DNA of 64,000 nt. Origin: Nemertoderma westbladi (taxonomy: Eukaryota > Xenacoelomorpha > Nemertodermatida > Nemertodermatidae). Each line of letters begins with the position of its first letter. Positions within the stretch are counted from its first letter, which is position 1. Positions 44,801 to 55,170 of the stretch are shown piece after piece. A program made the translations under genes and the position numbers. The DNA lies in the NCBI GenBank assembly GCA_032718475.1, contig JAUCBJ010004750.1, forward strand, positions 1 to 64,000. The letters run 5' to 3'. Under the pieces are notes generated by a model, which was not told where the DNA came from, did not search any database, and saw nothing but the letters and a program-made list of their open reading frames with translations.

Positions 44801-45491
44801 CTTCGCTACTACCCAGGTAGAACCTTATAACTGGGACGAGGACGAGAGCATCCAGCAGCTTAAGATACCTCGATTCCACACAGATTATCCTGGAGTGCAA
44901 ATACTCATCGGCCAAAACGCGCATGAGGCGCTCGAGACATTGGAGAAACGGCCTGCTCAACCGCAGCCACTACAAACCTATGCGGTAAGAACTAGAGTAG
45001 GTTGGTACTTCACTGGCCCTTCCCGTAGAACTCTCAAAGAGAGATTACCTCAACAACAGGTATACCAAGTAAAGGAATGGGAAGTGGAGAGCAGTGTTGT
45101 GGACGATCCAACTGAGGGAACACCATACTCCTCAGATAATGACGATATTAACTCCAATGTAGATCAATGGAGACATTGCCTTGGGACGATTAATCCAGCT
45201 GACATCGCTTCCAGAGGAACAACTCCTCAAGAACTGATAGATACTCCAGGCTGGTTAGGTGGATCCGACTTCTTAAGTAAAGAAGAAGAAGAATGGCCTC
45301 CTCATCTTACCCCGGCTAAGATTAGACAGGCCAAGGGAGCGGAGAAAGTAACACAACAACTCAATCACCCAGCTAGTCGTTTATGTTTACTGGAAAGAGA
45401 CCGAAAACTGTCCGGAAACTATGGAAGGCAAGATACTCTTCCTACGACCACTTCCCTAATCCGACAAATATCTCGGGACTCCATAACGTAA
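41844..45491 (+). CDS. BEL/Pao Gag-protease with internally deleted Pol
   Basis: 1215 codons. Alanine/lysine/glutamate coiled-coil stretch at about residues 60-120; DUF1759-type capsid region around VKFNGDEMKWLPFNEYYKDS (about 455-620); paired zinc knuckles CALCDGPHCLSAC and CYNCLRSGHHRRTC (about 740-790); aspartic protease motif ALLDSGSTGTFIDQEL (about 915) and ILIGQNAHEAL. Directly after a VGWYFTGPS segment it jumps to INPADIASRGTTPQELIDTP, which in full elements marks the end of RNase H; RT and most of RNase H are absent, and no integrase follows before TAA at 45489-45491. The frame is open upstream of 41844 to the 41750s; the listed start is only the first start-like codon. Family identity rests on Gag, knuckle and protease pattern. 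Confidence 0.85.
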   Translation: MRRRLSGLRPNSEGTKLVLDAIDAEMLAANKAKFDEKLRLARVQEEQVKKKLIEDRKAVAAAKAAAAVEEAKAAASVEAAKAVAAAKAAAAVEEAEAKAAAAVEAAKAAAAMALAEAEQRASEETTQLELENLQETQDNINKQLTASHMQMMRRSTPKRQGYTSSEESETTDPEGGGNRSRLSRRRKTSHRHKLPDLPPAVRRQLASTDLGSTEPTEQIIQVKGLPTIVDEPEIIGPVVPKATPVLETPVLPELNSKFPLHSTTLPVPGRTVHENIPVLEAEREIKDLSPVVPRQPATMLATPASAVEWVEEGRRGMNLLLGQMQETVYQLKGTVREGRAELQEVQQSIALERDKLVNIQKGIPIPPVTLCQPVRSEVLHAQGVEPTRIYTASEVETPIANPIKGDYRPVVNDIPYRPDNDPGNLYTDNSILNNTMAQESFTRQMARTEARQAVKVGEIVKFNGDEMKWLPFNEYYKDSIQNSVLSNGEKLRFLIKCLEGPPKLMALKFIGHPEGLRQVWDTLNVRYGNKDNIAKYLYAKLVAPRNFLSSGIIEFSDEIQEICRQLDWLGKSHEYQSSMVIGAVVSTLPKGGVCTRWDKKVLYMNEQQRRSPTMADLMSFLDSEVKLQLIKQSREKTSENKVSEKPVSRRRIIPVCYTDDGESQASQEEDSGKDTAKSYYDNKTYKDVSKYKSRTSDRREQVTTTPPTSPKRIHGRKPEERTRVHNVTQGKVSNIKPKCALCDGPHCLSACAEFLKKSLVDRRTVLWNKRLCYNCLRSGHHRRTCYSDVKCAKYGAKHHILLHSEFERDNPSQVSEPELHVQFSDVNDTDQESEMEGFYTDEFSDANESCYLINTAVYRALTYEKDTDNEFPPTTFDRQPSWKPPTSNVGIREFPVVQVRVHGPNKSYIVNALLDSGSTGTFIDQELAEDIFAGQPKFRTKLDMSGIMQVWKSTITADYYVGALSTPQDKLGEQSIRSVKMVAIKNFATTQVEPYNWDEDESIQQLKIPRFHTDYPGVQILIGQNAHEALETLEKRPAQPQPLQTYAVRTRVGWYFTGPSRRTLKERLPQQQVYQVKEWEVESSVVDDPTEGTPYSSDNDDINSNVDQWRHCLGTINPADIASRGTTPQELIDTPGWLGGSDFLSKEEEEWPPHLTPAKIRQAKGAEKVTQQLNHPASRLCLLERDRKLSGNYGRQDTLPTTTSLIRQISRDSIT

Positions 45492-47127
45492 TAATATATG
45501 GAGTGGGCATGTGACTATATCATTTTATATTTGTTTTTATTTTATATTTATGTATGTATTATTATGTAATTTTATTATAATCGTTTCCTTTAATTTTATT
45601 TAGTAGAATGTTATTTTAGATTATTTAGTAGATTAGTGCAATATATTAGTGTTTATTACGTAATTACATATATATAATATATATTTAGTGTGACGGCGAG
45701 AAATAATTTTTTCTCTTTCCTTACTGTCCGTATCATATTATAAATACGTGACTACAGTAAGATGAAATGTCCGTACTTATTCAAGTACAATAAAGCTCCT
45801 ACTATACTTGGTATTATTGGTATTGGTATTATTGGTAGGCAGAGTATTAGGAATGCAAAGTTCAGATCCTCGTGTCTCGGCTAAACCAAGCTCTGGGTAG
45901 ACCTTGGAAACGACTTGCCTCTTCACACTGACATTGCTTCGTGCGATATTGCTCTCATACCATATATAATAATACATATAGTAGTGTGATGTCCCTCTAA
46001 CAGTAGCGTGAAACGCAAATAAATCTGTTAAACCTTTTGACCATCTGTAATTCTAGTCGATTAAGATATCGCGGCACCCACCGATATACTTGAAAGACAA
46101 ATTCTAGAATCAGTGGTTAACGTCCCCAGACAAGTTCTGGAATAAATCGGTGCCCATCTTAAATATTAATTTAATATTTAGTAAACTCTGTAAAATTCAG
46201 ATCCTTTAAATTTCTAGTCAATTAAGATATCGCAGCACTTACCGATACTCTTAAAAGGCAATTTTCTAGAATTAAGGATCCTCAGTCCCCAGACATGCTC
46301 TGGAATAAAAATTGTGTCAATCTTAACATCAAATAATAAAATTCACGGGAATAAATTTAAATTCATATTTTAAATGAATTTCATAAATTGTCATTTTGCG
46401 CAATTTATAACATTCCCAAAATTCCATTAATTAATAGATCATGGGAGCGGAGATTCACCCTATTGAGTGTATTAGAGTGCGAGAATCTCCAACATATAGT
46501 CAATAGCCAATAAAATTAATAAAATCATACATAAAGAGGATATTGACAATTAAAGAATTATTATTAAATAGCATCCCAGATCTGTATGCATGAGAATTAC
46601 CCTAATTCTACCGCTAGCATTCCATAATGTCACCATAGCAACACCCACGCTAGAATTAGAAGCAAGTTAAAAGAGCAATAGAAAGCTTGTCCCATTGCAT
46701 AGCATAGAGAATACATAGCACACTGTTAGTATCCAAAGATACACAGTAATAACGTGACATTCTGGAAGGCACTGACTAACGGACAAATGGCCTGTATGTG
46801 TACAATTGGTGACAGTTGTGTGGAATTTGTGCGTTTATAGGTGAATGTTACTGCTAAAGTATGTTTACAGTAGCTAGTCGCAATTGTGAAAGTAGCCCAA
46901 CTCTCCTATAGAAAGAACCTAAAGTGGATTCAAGCCTTTGGGACGGACAGTGGAGTGACTTGTGCCGGTTATCGTTGTCGTGCTGTTGCTACATGTTGGC
47001 GTAAACCCCGCGACGACGGTACATCGGCGCTGAGAATCCCACTGTCCGGGGCGAAGAGAGGTAGGCAGCGACGCCCGCTCGCCTAAACATAAACTCATTA
47101 CAATATTAATAAACTCAGATAGCAGAT
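45492..47127. other. Non-coding gap of the LTR element
   Basis: AT-rich, with a two-copy tandem repeat of 161 bp (46051 and 46212, starting ttctagtc, sharing ttaagatatcgc and ccccagaca). No gene was seen. It lies where the remainder of Pol/integrase would be expected, so deletions and later growth are likely. Confidence 0.6.
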
Positions 47128-48276
47128 ATGACGGAGTTGATAGAAGATGATCTTGGTATCAGGGAGCGATATACTCTACCTTTACAAGCATTTGTGGATA
47201 GCTTGATACGCGATGAAGCCGATCCAACCATTACGGAGGACGATGGTCGTTATATCGAACCGCCGATGTCCCAAGAGCAACTTACGCGTGAATTGGACTA
47301 TCGAAAATTCACCGCTCGCTATACGCATCGTAATGGTACGTATATGGACTTCCTAACTACCGGCCATCCTATCGATTTACATGATACGGACGATGTAGAC
47401 ACCGAAAGGGAAATGGTTCTATTTAAATATCATACCCAGCGGAGTCGTAACGATAAACCGAAAATAGATCACGAAAATTATATTCGTAACAGACTGGGAA
47501 GACGAACCAATATGCCTAGAATCTGAGGAGATTCAGCCTATCGCGCCCGGAACAGCGACAACGATTACATCCTAGAATGGTATCAAGGTCCACAGTGTCT
47601 CACTGCGTACGATTATCGCCATGCCAACTATGTTTCTCAGCAACGTTGTCGGTTATGCGCATCGAGAGACCATGTTACTCCCATGGACACAAACGTCCGC
47701 TGTTCCTATTTCCACGAACAACCGGCGATGGAAATTTATTGCGCCTATTGCAGACTCAATAACTTGCATATTTTTGCGGTTTGCCCTCAATTTATGACTC
47801 AATGTCACCATTGTCAACTAAAGGGACACGCCAGTTTCGATTGCCCTTTTAATCACGATTTGGAAAGCGTAGATGAAATGATCACACTACGTTACATCAG
47901 AGCTTGGGAAGCGAACGCTGATTTACATTGTGATTCGCGCCATCGTTATTATCCTGGACGCGCTTACGAAGGAGTTTATGCGTTCCATCCTTATCTATTC
48001 GCTTCTGTCGAACAGAAATCACGCATATCGAGTTACGAACTACTGAAGCGCGTCGGAGAATGTATTTCAACCAAATTCGTACACAAATTTCTCAGGAGTG
48101 TTAATCCTAGCGACCTTCATTCCTATAACTTAATCAATTATATCCGTCAGGATCCGGACTATGGAGACTTATTTGTTAACTCACACCCCGAGTTACAGGA
48201 AGTATATCGACGGCCTTACGAATACCGAGCCCGCGAACGCGAGTTGGAAAGAACCATTAAACCCGGAGGTTTCTAA
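47128..48276 (+). pseudogene. 3' accessory ORF of the LTR element with CCHC zinc knuckles
   Basis: A single frame runs from ATG 47128 (MTELIEDDLGIRERYTLPLQ) to TAA 48274-48276, broken once by TGA at 47524-47526; 382 codons in all. Residues after the TGA include C-x2-C-x4-H-x9-C (CRLCASRDH), C-x2-C-x5-H-x4-C (CAYCRLNNLHIFAVC) and a canonical knuckle C-x2-C-x4-H-x4-C (CHHCQLKGHASFDC, about 47803-47844). The rest is Tyr/Arg-rich with no membrane segment or signal peptide, so it is not an envelope protein although it sits where env would be. Function unknown; nucleic-acid binding is inferred from the knuckles. Confidence 0.65.
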
Positions 48277-48341
48277 CTGCCTATGGTCCACCCACGGCCC
48301 TCGTTCAGACCACTCGTAAAGGACCCGTAAGAGCGGCTGTC

Positions 48342-48575
48342 TTGAAACGAGCTCTCAAAGCCGTTAGACCCCTCTCCCCTGACGTTGATGTCAATCAACC
48401 CGGTACTTCGACTGGCGGATACACCGACCATAATCCTACACCCTCTGATGCAATCATATTGCACCCTTCACCCAGGAGTTATAGCCCTCCTTGTAAAGTG
48501 GCTCGCCCCAAAGAGAAAAAGACTCTGGCTAGCTTTAAAAAACTGCGTAAACGCCGTCCGCGCAAGAAAGACTAA
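48342..48575 (+). CDS. Basic C-terminal ORF of the LTR element's 3' gene
   Basis: A 77-codon frame (start-like codon TTG at 48342) that is open further upstream across the end of the previous ORF (LTAYGPPTALVQ), so a one-base shift near 48270 could join them. It ends with a nuclear-signal-like tail FKKLRKRRPRKKD. It is probably the natural C-terminus of the accessory protein, separated by a frameshift. Confidence 0.5.
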   Translation: MKRALKAVRPLSPDVDVNQPGTSTGGYTDHNPTPSDAIILHPSPRSYSPPCKVARPKEKKTLASFKKLRKRRPRKKD

Positions 48576-48653
48576 CTGTTTAGAGTATTTACGTATATTA
48601 GAAACTGTGATTTTGTATATTTTATAGACTCAAATCCCATTTTCTGGGAGCGG

Positions 48654-49910
48654 TGTAAAAGCTTCTGTGGGATATAACTGGCCCCTTTTGCTTCGCAATC
48701 CAGTTTCCCCCCAGGCGCTGTAATACTCTAAAAGGCTCTCTAACTATATATATATTCCCCTCGCCCGCAAGGTACCGTTATAGGTGTTTTAACGGACATA
48801 AAAGTCATTCTTCTATATACGTGTTTTGGCGGACATGGTAAGGCAAAAAACCCGCAATGCACCAAATACCTTTACACAGCTTAGCCGTGATGATTCATAT
48901 TACGACATCTAACAGCTGGTTGCTGACATGGAAACAGCCATTGGACACATGGTTCTTTGTTTAGCTTAAGCCAATCAGAGCGATTTTTTCTGTCGATGTG
49001 GAGCTTTTCGGCCGATCATACTAGGAGTGTTTAGTCTTACTGTTTTTTCTGATACTGTTGTGTTGTTGCTATCTAGGCCAGGAACACCGGCTCTAGAGTC
49101 AATTCGTTTTCATACTTTAGAAGAAACATTAGTAGGCTTAAATTATAGAGCGTATAACTGTTATCTTAACATATCATATCACATATCGGTCCAGTCAAAC
49201 AGTGTTACCATCTTAACCTACCGTCTTAATGCTATTTACTGTTGTGTTTTGGTTGAATATTATTATTTGGAGAACATTTATAAAGAACCCAAATTTCCCA
49301 ATTTTCTTGATACACTACAGGTTAGAGAGACGGGTTATATATAGCGATTGCGACTTATATTGTTGTGGTTTGTAGTGAATTTAATGCTATTTGGTAAGCA
49401 CTACATGAGTCCGTTGCTGCTCTCTTTATATATGATAAAATTCATTGACGGTCGGCAAATTAGTGAGCAGTATTGTGTGTTACCGGTAGTGTGCCTGATT
49501 GTGACTGATAACTAAGCATTTCCTAAAGAATGCGCCTCATACGTGAATCATAAGCCTTACCGACTTACCGTTGTGATTAGTATAAGTCATATCTCTGTTT
49601 ACCTAGATAGAGCGCCACGTCCAAAAGGAACTGTTAATATTTCCCGAAAGTGAATAATATTAGTCAGAAATTATTTATTAACGATCAATCGAATAATACA
49701 GTAGGCTTACACTGCAATAATAATCTAAGCCCTCAGAATCCAGTCTCCCGGGTATATCCAGCGGGTGAATGGACGCGCACTAGGCTGGCTTCTGCTAATG
49801 TTGTGTTTATTGGTATTAAATATTTGTCAACTTCTAAAGTCTATTTGTAAACCAAAAGACATATAAATTTTGGCAGGTTAAACTGCTAAAGGTCTTCAAA
49901 AGCGCGTACA
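48654..49910 (+). repeat. 3' long terminal repeat
   Basis: 1257 bp, identical to the 5' LTR except at 48721 (t for g), one a/g difference near 49463 and one t/c difference near 49774. A short purine-rich tract (tgggagcgg) precedes it and may be the polypurine primer. Confidence 0.9.
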
Positions 49911-49915
49911 GATCC

Positions 49916-50380
49916 TTACAAACACTAACCATAAGTTATCATTAGGCGTTCTAGAATACATTAACACATAGGAAACAACATTAGCATTTAAATTTACTAA
50001 ATTATCAACGTTACAAAGAATTGCAACACGCCTTATATATATGTTTTATTGAACAATTACGATGTTTGATAAATTCAATATAGATAATTAACACCAAACG
50101 CATTAGTCCAATTAAACAACTAGTAGGTAATTAATATTATCACATAAATGCAAAAGCTGAACTATTAAATTATAACTTTAGTCTAGTTCACCAAAAAACT
50201 ATTTATATGACTGACATAGACACTATCATTAAGCCACAGAATAATCAATTTCATCAAATATTATTTTAAATTAAGGCTAGCTACATAACATTACACCAAA
50301 ATATATACTTCAATTAAATCATAAACTTAGTACACAGGCGTCTATTATAACCATTATACTAAAAAAGCGAATAATATATA
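49916..50380. other. AT-rich DNA, no gene seen
   Basis: Flanking DNA right of the LTR element. No coding signal. Confidence 0.5.
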
Positions 50381-50388
50381 AGTTTGAA

Positions 50389-50700
50389 TCAGCTGAAATT
50401 TAAACCAGTTCTCGTCTTACAATCAAACTCGGTAAGATTAGATAAAAATCGAATACAAAATTTATTTGATGCACGCAAACTTAATGAAAAAGATACAAAT
50501 TGTTTACAAAGCAAAACCCAAGGATGAGTAAAATCTGCAATATTTTCTACGTTGAAACGGTGATAATTAAAAGGCATTGGGTTCCAAACCCGCCTGACAT
50601 TCCTATACCATGTGGTTAGAACCTGAGTACATTGTGGAGACCACAAATCCCATAATGGACTTCCGTAAAAATACATGCAATATAAACGTTGAACACGGGA
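50389..50700 (-). pseudogene. LINE C-terminal fragment
   Basis: The minus-strand peptide has CTQVLTTWYRNVRRVWNPM and PFNYHR, the W-x-x-x-x-R-R-V-W...P motif common to the C-terminal tail of many LINE RTs. The rest of the element is not present, so this is a 5'-truncated remnant. Confidence 0.55.
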
Positions 50701-50886
50701 TAATACAGCAGGTCAAGCGAAACTAAACTCCCGAAATTGGTAATAATTGTCAATTTTTTCAAAATGTGACGTGTTGAACTGATGAATGATCCGTTAATAA
50801 ATCAGTTAGTTAGGTTAGTCTGTGTTTGGTGTACAATAACAGAAACTGCTGGTCGTTGGTGATCTAACAACGAACCTGTTGCTTTT

Positions 50887-51801
50887 ACTGAGGCCGGCAA
50901 AAACACGATGTATGTATGTATGTATGTATGTATGTATAACCACCAAATGGCTTCCAACTACTTGCTTGTATTGGAAAATTGTAAATGCGACTATTTATCA
51001 ATTAGTATCTAGTTGTTGAATAAAAAAGTTGGGAACGATTCGATGTGCGATATTCGAAATATTTGCATGTTATCAACATTATGGAACGCGAAATTAAATA
51101 CCCACAGCACACTTTTACAGTTGAACAACATTTCACTACTTATTGTCGATTGGAGTTACGTATATTAATTATAGCGTTAATTATTATTTTATCTGGTATT
51201 CAGTCAGTTAGTGTGTCAAGCAGTACATCATTTATATATCCTAGTTAAGTATGCGGGGCCCAAGTCACCGGTGGGTGGTATCATAATGATAAAATATTGT
51301 AGGGATGGGAATCTTTTCTAAGTGACTGTTGCAGCTATATCTTGATGGAAGGTTCGGTAAAGAGAATTAACGAGTCAATGATGTTTCGGAAAATAAGTTA
51401 TCTTATCTCGACTATAAAGAATATAATGTTCTACATTATTTATACCATGCAATAAATAATTATTATATTTTTCAAATTTTTACACGTTTCGAATTTGTGC
51501 TAAAAATAATACTTCTGTCTACGTAATTCGAATGTTGAAATGTTGTTCAGCTGTCCAAGTGTAGTTGTGGATATTTAATTTCGCGTTCCATAATGTTGAT
51601 AATATGCAAATATTTCGAACATCGCACATCGAATCGTTCCCAACTTTTTTATTCAACAACTAGATACTAATTGATAAATAGTCGCATTTACAATTTTCCA
51701 ATACATGCAAGTGGTTTGAAGCCATTTGGTGGTTATACATACATGCATACAAATATACAAACATACATACATACATCCATCGTGTTATTGCCGGCCTCAG
51801 T
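50887..51801. mobile_element. Foldback element with about 250-bp terminal inverted repeats
   Basis: The left arm (50888 to about 51140) begins ctgaggccggca, followed by a (tatg)n tract, then ataaccaccaaatggcttcc, and is repeated inverted at about 51535-51800. The arms include the palindromic partners tggaacgcgaaattaaata and its complement. A TTTA target duplication is possible (50884-50887 and 51801-51804). No transposase; the inner 400 bp is non-coding. The short plus-strand frame 51045-51248 is part of the arm. Confidence 0.75.
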
Positions 51802-51804
51802 TTA

Positions 51805-52119
51805 GACAAAAACTACCAAGTCTAAAGACCTAGTCTACCCAGTCAGTCGGTTCGTTATAATAAACTGAAGATTTGTGGAATGCTGCGCAAAAATAAGTGA
51901 TAAAAATTCATAAATTTTACACCAAATGCAATATTTAACCTTTGATGACACTTCATCTCTTACCATGGAAACGAGGATCATTACCGCAATTTTTATTGAA
52001 AAAGTCACTTAACTTACCATTGATTGTCTACAATATTGGTGTCCTCAAGGGTCAACATATAATGTGATTCCGGACAATCGGCAAAGAAGATCCACAAGTA
52101 TCAATATCAATAAACTTAC
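51805..52119. other. Intron or 3' region of gene X, unresolved
   Basis: Downstream of gene X exon 3. A second good donor-like site, CAATG|GTAAGT (exon end 52018), lies here but no acceptor before it was found. If exon 3 is not spliced at 52119, its frame ends at TGA 52045-52047 after about 25 mostly hydrophobic residues. Confidence 0.35.
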
Positions 52120-52295
52120 AGTGTTTGTAATCTTATCCTCATTTAGCCGAAATAAAGCAGCCACTCCATCGGTAACGTGCAGATTAACAGGATAATCGGT
52201 AGTTCCCATCATATCAACAGCGCCACAGTCTCCAGAACCCATATCAGCGATAGTGAGGAATTTTACTTTCAGATTCTTGTTGAGTTGATTATAGA
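52120..52295 (-). CDS. Gene X, predicted exon 3
   Basis: 176 bp between acceptor ...ttttttaccag and donor AACACT|GTAAGT. It starts with two bases of a split codon and ends in phase 0. The peptide VKFLTIADMGSGDCGAVDMM, then VNLHVTDGVAALFRLNED looks like part of a compact beta-rich domain, but I do not recognise the family. It joins in phase to exon 2 (G+TC, Val). Confidence 0.6.
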
Positions 52296-52444
52296 CTGGT
52301 AAAAAAAATTTAAAGCGTTTATCTATCTACCTACATGTGGTTTGAGGTTATTATAAGTAAAAAATTACAAGTAAAAAATTACATATATTATACATTATAA
52401 TATTATTATTATAATTATTATTATTATATTATTAGTGGACGTTA

Positions 52445-53020
52445 AACAGATTTCGTCAATGTCCAGGTCTCACCCTCGTATAAAAATACACTTTCCACTG
52501 TGGCTCGAAAGAACTTAGTCTTCATGTGCAAGGAGAGATCTGATTTCCAGATGGTATCCATTTTTGATAGAGCTACCCAAGCCTTTGCTTTCCTAACTTA
52601 TATGTCCTTTTAGCTACTCTCTATCCATGATCCAAGGTACTGGAAGTCATCGACCTTCCTTAGTTGATTATTACCGATGGTGGTCAACCTTCCATTAACA
52701 ATAAAAGTCATGATTCGGTTTTAGTATCATTTATATGCAATGCAACCTCCTTAGCAGACCTCTCCACTTTGTTCAGTAGAAGTTGTCATCTGCTATGCAA
52801 TTACAAAACAGGGCGAGTCCGAGTCCGAGTCCGAGTCCGAGTATGATCGGTATATCTGCTGTTTCTAAGAACTTGTAGTGTGAAGCAAAATTTTCACCAG
52901 TTGACGCAATCCTCATTTTGTAATCAAATAAATCCAATAGAGCAAATCTGTTGCCTTGCCTTTACGTACGGTAGACCAGCCAGGATTAAAAGAAGAGTTT
53001 CACCATTCCCCAGATTTAGT
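52445..53020 (-). mobile_element. LINE-A family 3' fragment
   Basis: 52460-52800 closely follows 4890-5240 of LINE-A (ccaggtctcaccctcgtata, ccactgtggctcgaaagaac, gatttccagatggtatcca). The tail part carries a short gagtcc repeat (52815-52840). It lies in intron 2 of gene X, same strand as the gene. Confidence 0.8.
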
Positions 53021-53149
53021 GTAAATTATATATTTTAGTGAATTTTTCTGCGAAATATCATGTAAATAGAAAGACATAAAAATAATGTCATTATCATATA
53101 AAGCAAAACAAATTTGTCGCTGAACATTCAAGAAATGACAACGGGGACT

Positions 53150-53770
53150 ACAGGAAGGCTCCTCTCTCTTGGTTGTTACCTGAAAGTTGTCTTGAAAATT
53201 CCCGAGAGTTTGGAGCTCATTGACTCCATCATCATAGACATTGTATAGAACTGAAAGAGTCCCTCAAGAAATGAAAAAGAATAAGTGGTGGAACCAGGAA
53301 GCCTATTCTAGCTATTAGGAGGATGATTGAAGAGTTATCAAAAAATAAAGACAGATAGATAGATACCTGGCTGTAGTCTTTGTTGGTGTCTTTAAGACCT
53401 TCTGTATCCAGGTCTCAAGTATGTTCAGCTTCATGGCATTATATGGGATTCTGGGGAGATGACTTAGGAATATTCCATGCGGGGCTTTAACTGCTGACGA
53501 CATTAAATCTCTGGATGGCAAATACACAAGAAATTCACTGTGTTAAGTACAATGCACATAACTCCATCCAGATCCTGGGCAGATCTTTGAGATTACTGGT
53601 CCCATTTCCAACCCCCCCCCCCCCCCCCCTACCTAAGTTTGACACTTGAACAAACACGCCACCGCTTGCAGGTCATTGCTTTCGCCGTGAGGACCAGCCT
53701 GTGCACAAGGGGGGGGGGGGGGGGGGGTAGGGAGTTATAGCTACACAATTTTGTCGATAGCTACATTACA
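53150..53770 (+). mobile_element. LINE-B family fragment with internal deletions
   Basis: Scattered blocks match LINE-B in order: gtccctcaagaaatgaaaa, gaagagttatcaaaaaa, gctgac...ttaaatctctggatggc, gcaggtcattgctttcgc, gaggaccagcc. C- and G-runs at 53613-53629 and 53709-53727 interrupt it. It leads directly into the 70-bp satellite. Confidence 0.75.
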
Positions 53771-54575
53771 CAGCATTCTCAATACAGATACAATGCAGCA
53801 TGTCGATTGTGGTGGCAGTTCAATTTGTTGTAAGTCGGTACAGCATTCTCAATGCAGATACAATGCAGCATGTCGATTGTGGTGGCAGTTCAATTTGTTG
53901 TAAGTCGGTACAGCATTCTCAATGCAGATACAATGCAGCATGTCGATTGTGGTGGCAGTTCAATTTGTTGTAAGTCGGTACAGCATTCTCAATGCAGATA
54001 CAATGCAGCATGTCGATTGTGGTGGCAGTTCAATTTGTTGTAAGTCGGTACAGCATTCTCAATGCAAATACAATGCAGCATGTCGATTGTGGTGGCAGTT
54101 CAATTTGTTGTGAGTCGATACAGCATTCTCAATGCAGATAAAATGCAGCATGTCGATTGTGGTGGCAGTTCAATTTGTTGTAAGTCGGTACAGCATTCTC
54201 AATGCAGATACAATGCAGCATGTCGATTGTGGTGGCACTTCAATTTGTTGTAAGTCGGTACAGCATTCTCAATGCAGATACAAAGCAGCATGTCGATTGT
54301 GGTGGCAGTTCAATTTGTTGTAAGTCGGTACAGCATTCTCAATGCAGATACAATGCAGCATGTCGATTGTGGTGGCAGTTCAATTTGTTGTAAGTCGGTA
54401 CAGCATTCTCAATGCAGATACAATGCAGCATGTCGATCGTGGTGGCAGTTCAATTTGATGTAAGTCGGTACAGCATTCTCAATGCAGATACAATGCAGCA
54501 TATCGATTGTAGATTGTGTGATGGCAGTGTTATTTTTATCTTTTGCCGGTACAGCATTCTCAATGCAGATACAAT
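53771..54575. repeat. 70-bp satellite derived from a LINE 3' end (about 11.5 units)
   Basis: Units of exactly 70 bp (cagcattctcaatgcagata, then caatgcagcatgtcgattgt) are highly uniform. The unit aligns over its whole length with LINE-B 26583-26653: gcaattttgttgacaagccg, then gcacagcattctt and gcaatgcagcttgccgatca. The last one or two units are degenerate (54490-54575). The overlapping 63-codon plus-strand frames are by-products. Confidence 0.85.
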
Positions 54576-54599
54576 TCACCGTGCAGATTATATATAGAT

Positions 54600-55170
54600 A
54601 TATTTAACAAGGTGCCGTGCTCGTGGCACATGTTTTACCGTTACACACATCCTTACAGTGCATACTGGACCTCGGATATTTAGAAATACTCATACATATC
54701 GAGATACCTGTAGGATTTCAGAACCGGAGGTACTTACATGAATGGATTACCTGAGGTCGGTAAGTGGGGTACTTACTTGCATTGATACATACCGTGGTAC
54801 TTTATACCCGTGTTACTTACATACATGTTTACATAAGCATACCAGGGGGGTAGACAGCTTCCATGCATTGATTCTTGACTGGTGGTACTTTGCATACAAT
54901 CGAACTACAGCAGCTGTGGTCTGTGGTCTGGTAGTACAGCGCAGTCGTACAGGCCTACAATAGCTGACCAGTAGGCCTACAACATAAACAACCAACTGTT
55001 TTGAATTCCCCCCTTACATCCGTATCACTGTACCTCATTGTATAAATCAGATTTGGTGATAGGGTGTAATAGTGCAATTTGAAATCCATTGTATCCACTA
55101 TGTTATTATAACTACCAGTATCTATGTGTGGGAAAAAAAAAAAAAAATCGAACTACAGCAGCTTGCTTAC
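54600..55170. other. Part of gene X intron 2
   Basis: Unique sequence with repeated tacttaca/ggtact words; aatcgaactacagcagct occurs twice (54898 and 55147). No exon was identified here. Confidence 0.4.

Larger units (their letters stand above)
37638..49910 (+). mobile_element. BEL/Pao-type LTR retrotransposon, 12.27 kb, non-autonomous
   Basis: Two 1257-bp direct repeats (37638-38894 and 48654-49910) start TGT and end ACA. They are flanked by a 5-bp target duplication gatcc (37633-37637 and 49911-49915), as is usual for BEL/Pao. The LTRs differ at only three sites, so insertion was recent. The 9.76-kb interior holds a 2.4-kb leader, a gag-protease ORF of BEL/Pao type, a 1.6-kb non-coding gap, and a 3' ORF with zinc knuckles. 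RT, the main part of RNase H and integrase are missing. Confidence 0.9.

Noticed and set aside
47128-48575. Envelope gene of the LTR element
   Set aside because: No signal peptide, membrane span or glycoprotein pattern; zinc knuckles and a basic tail instead.
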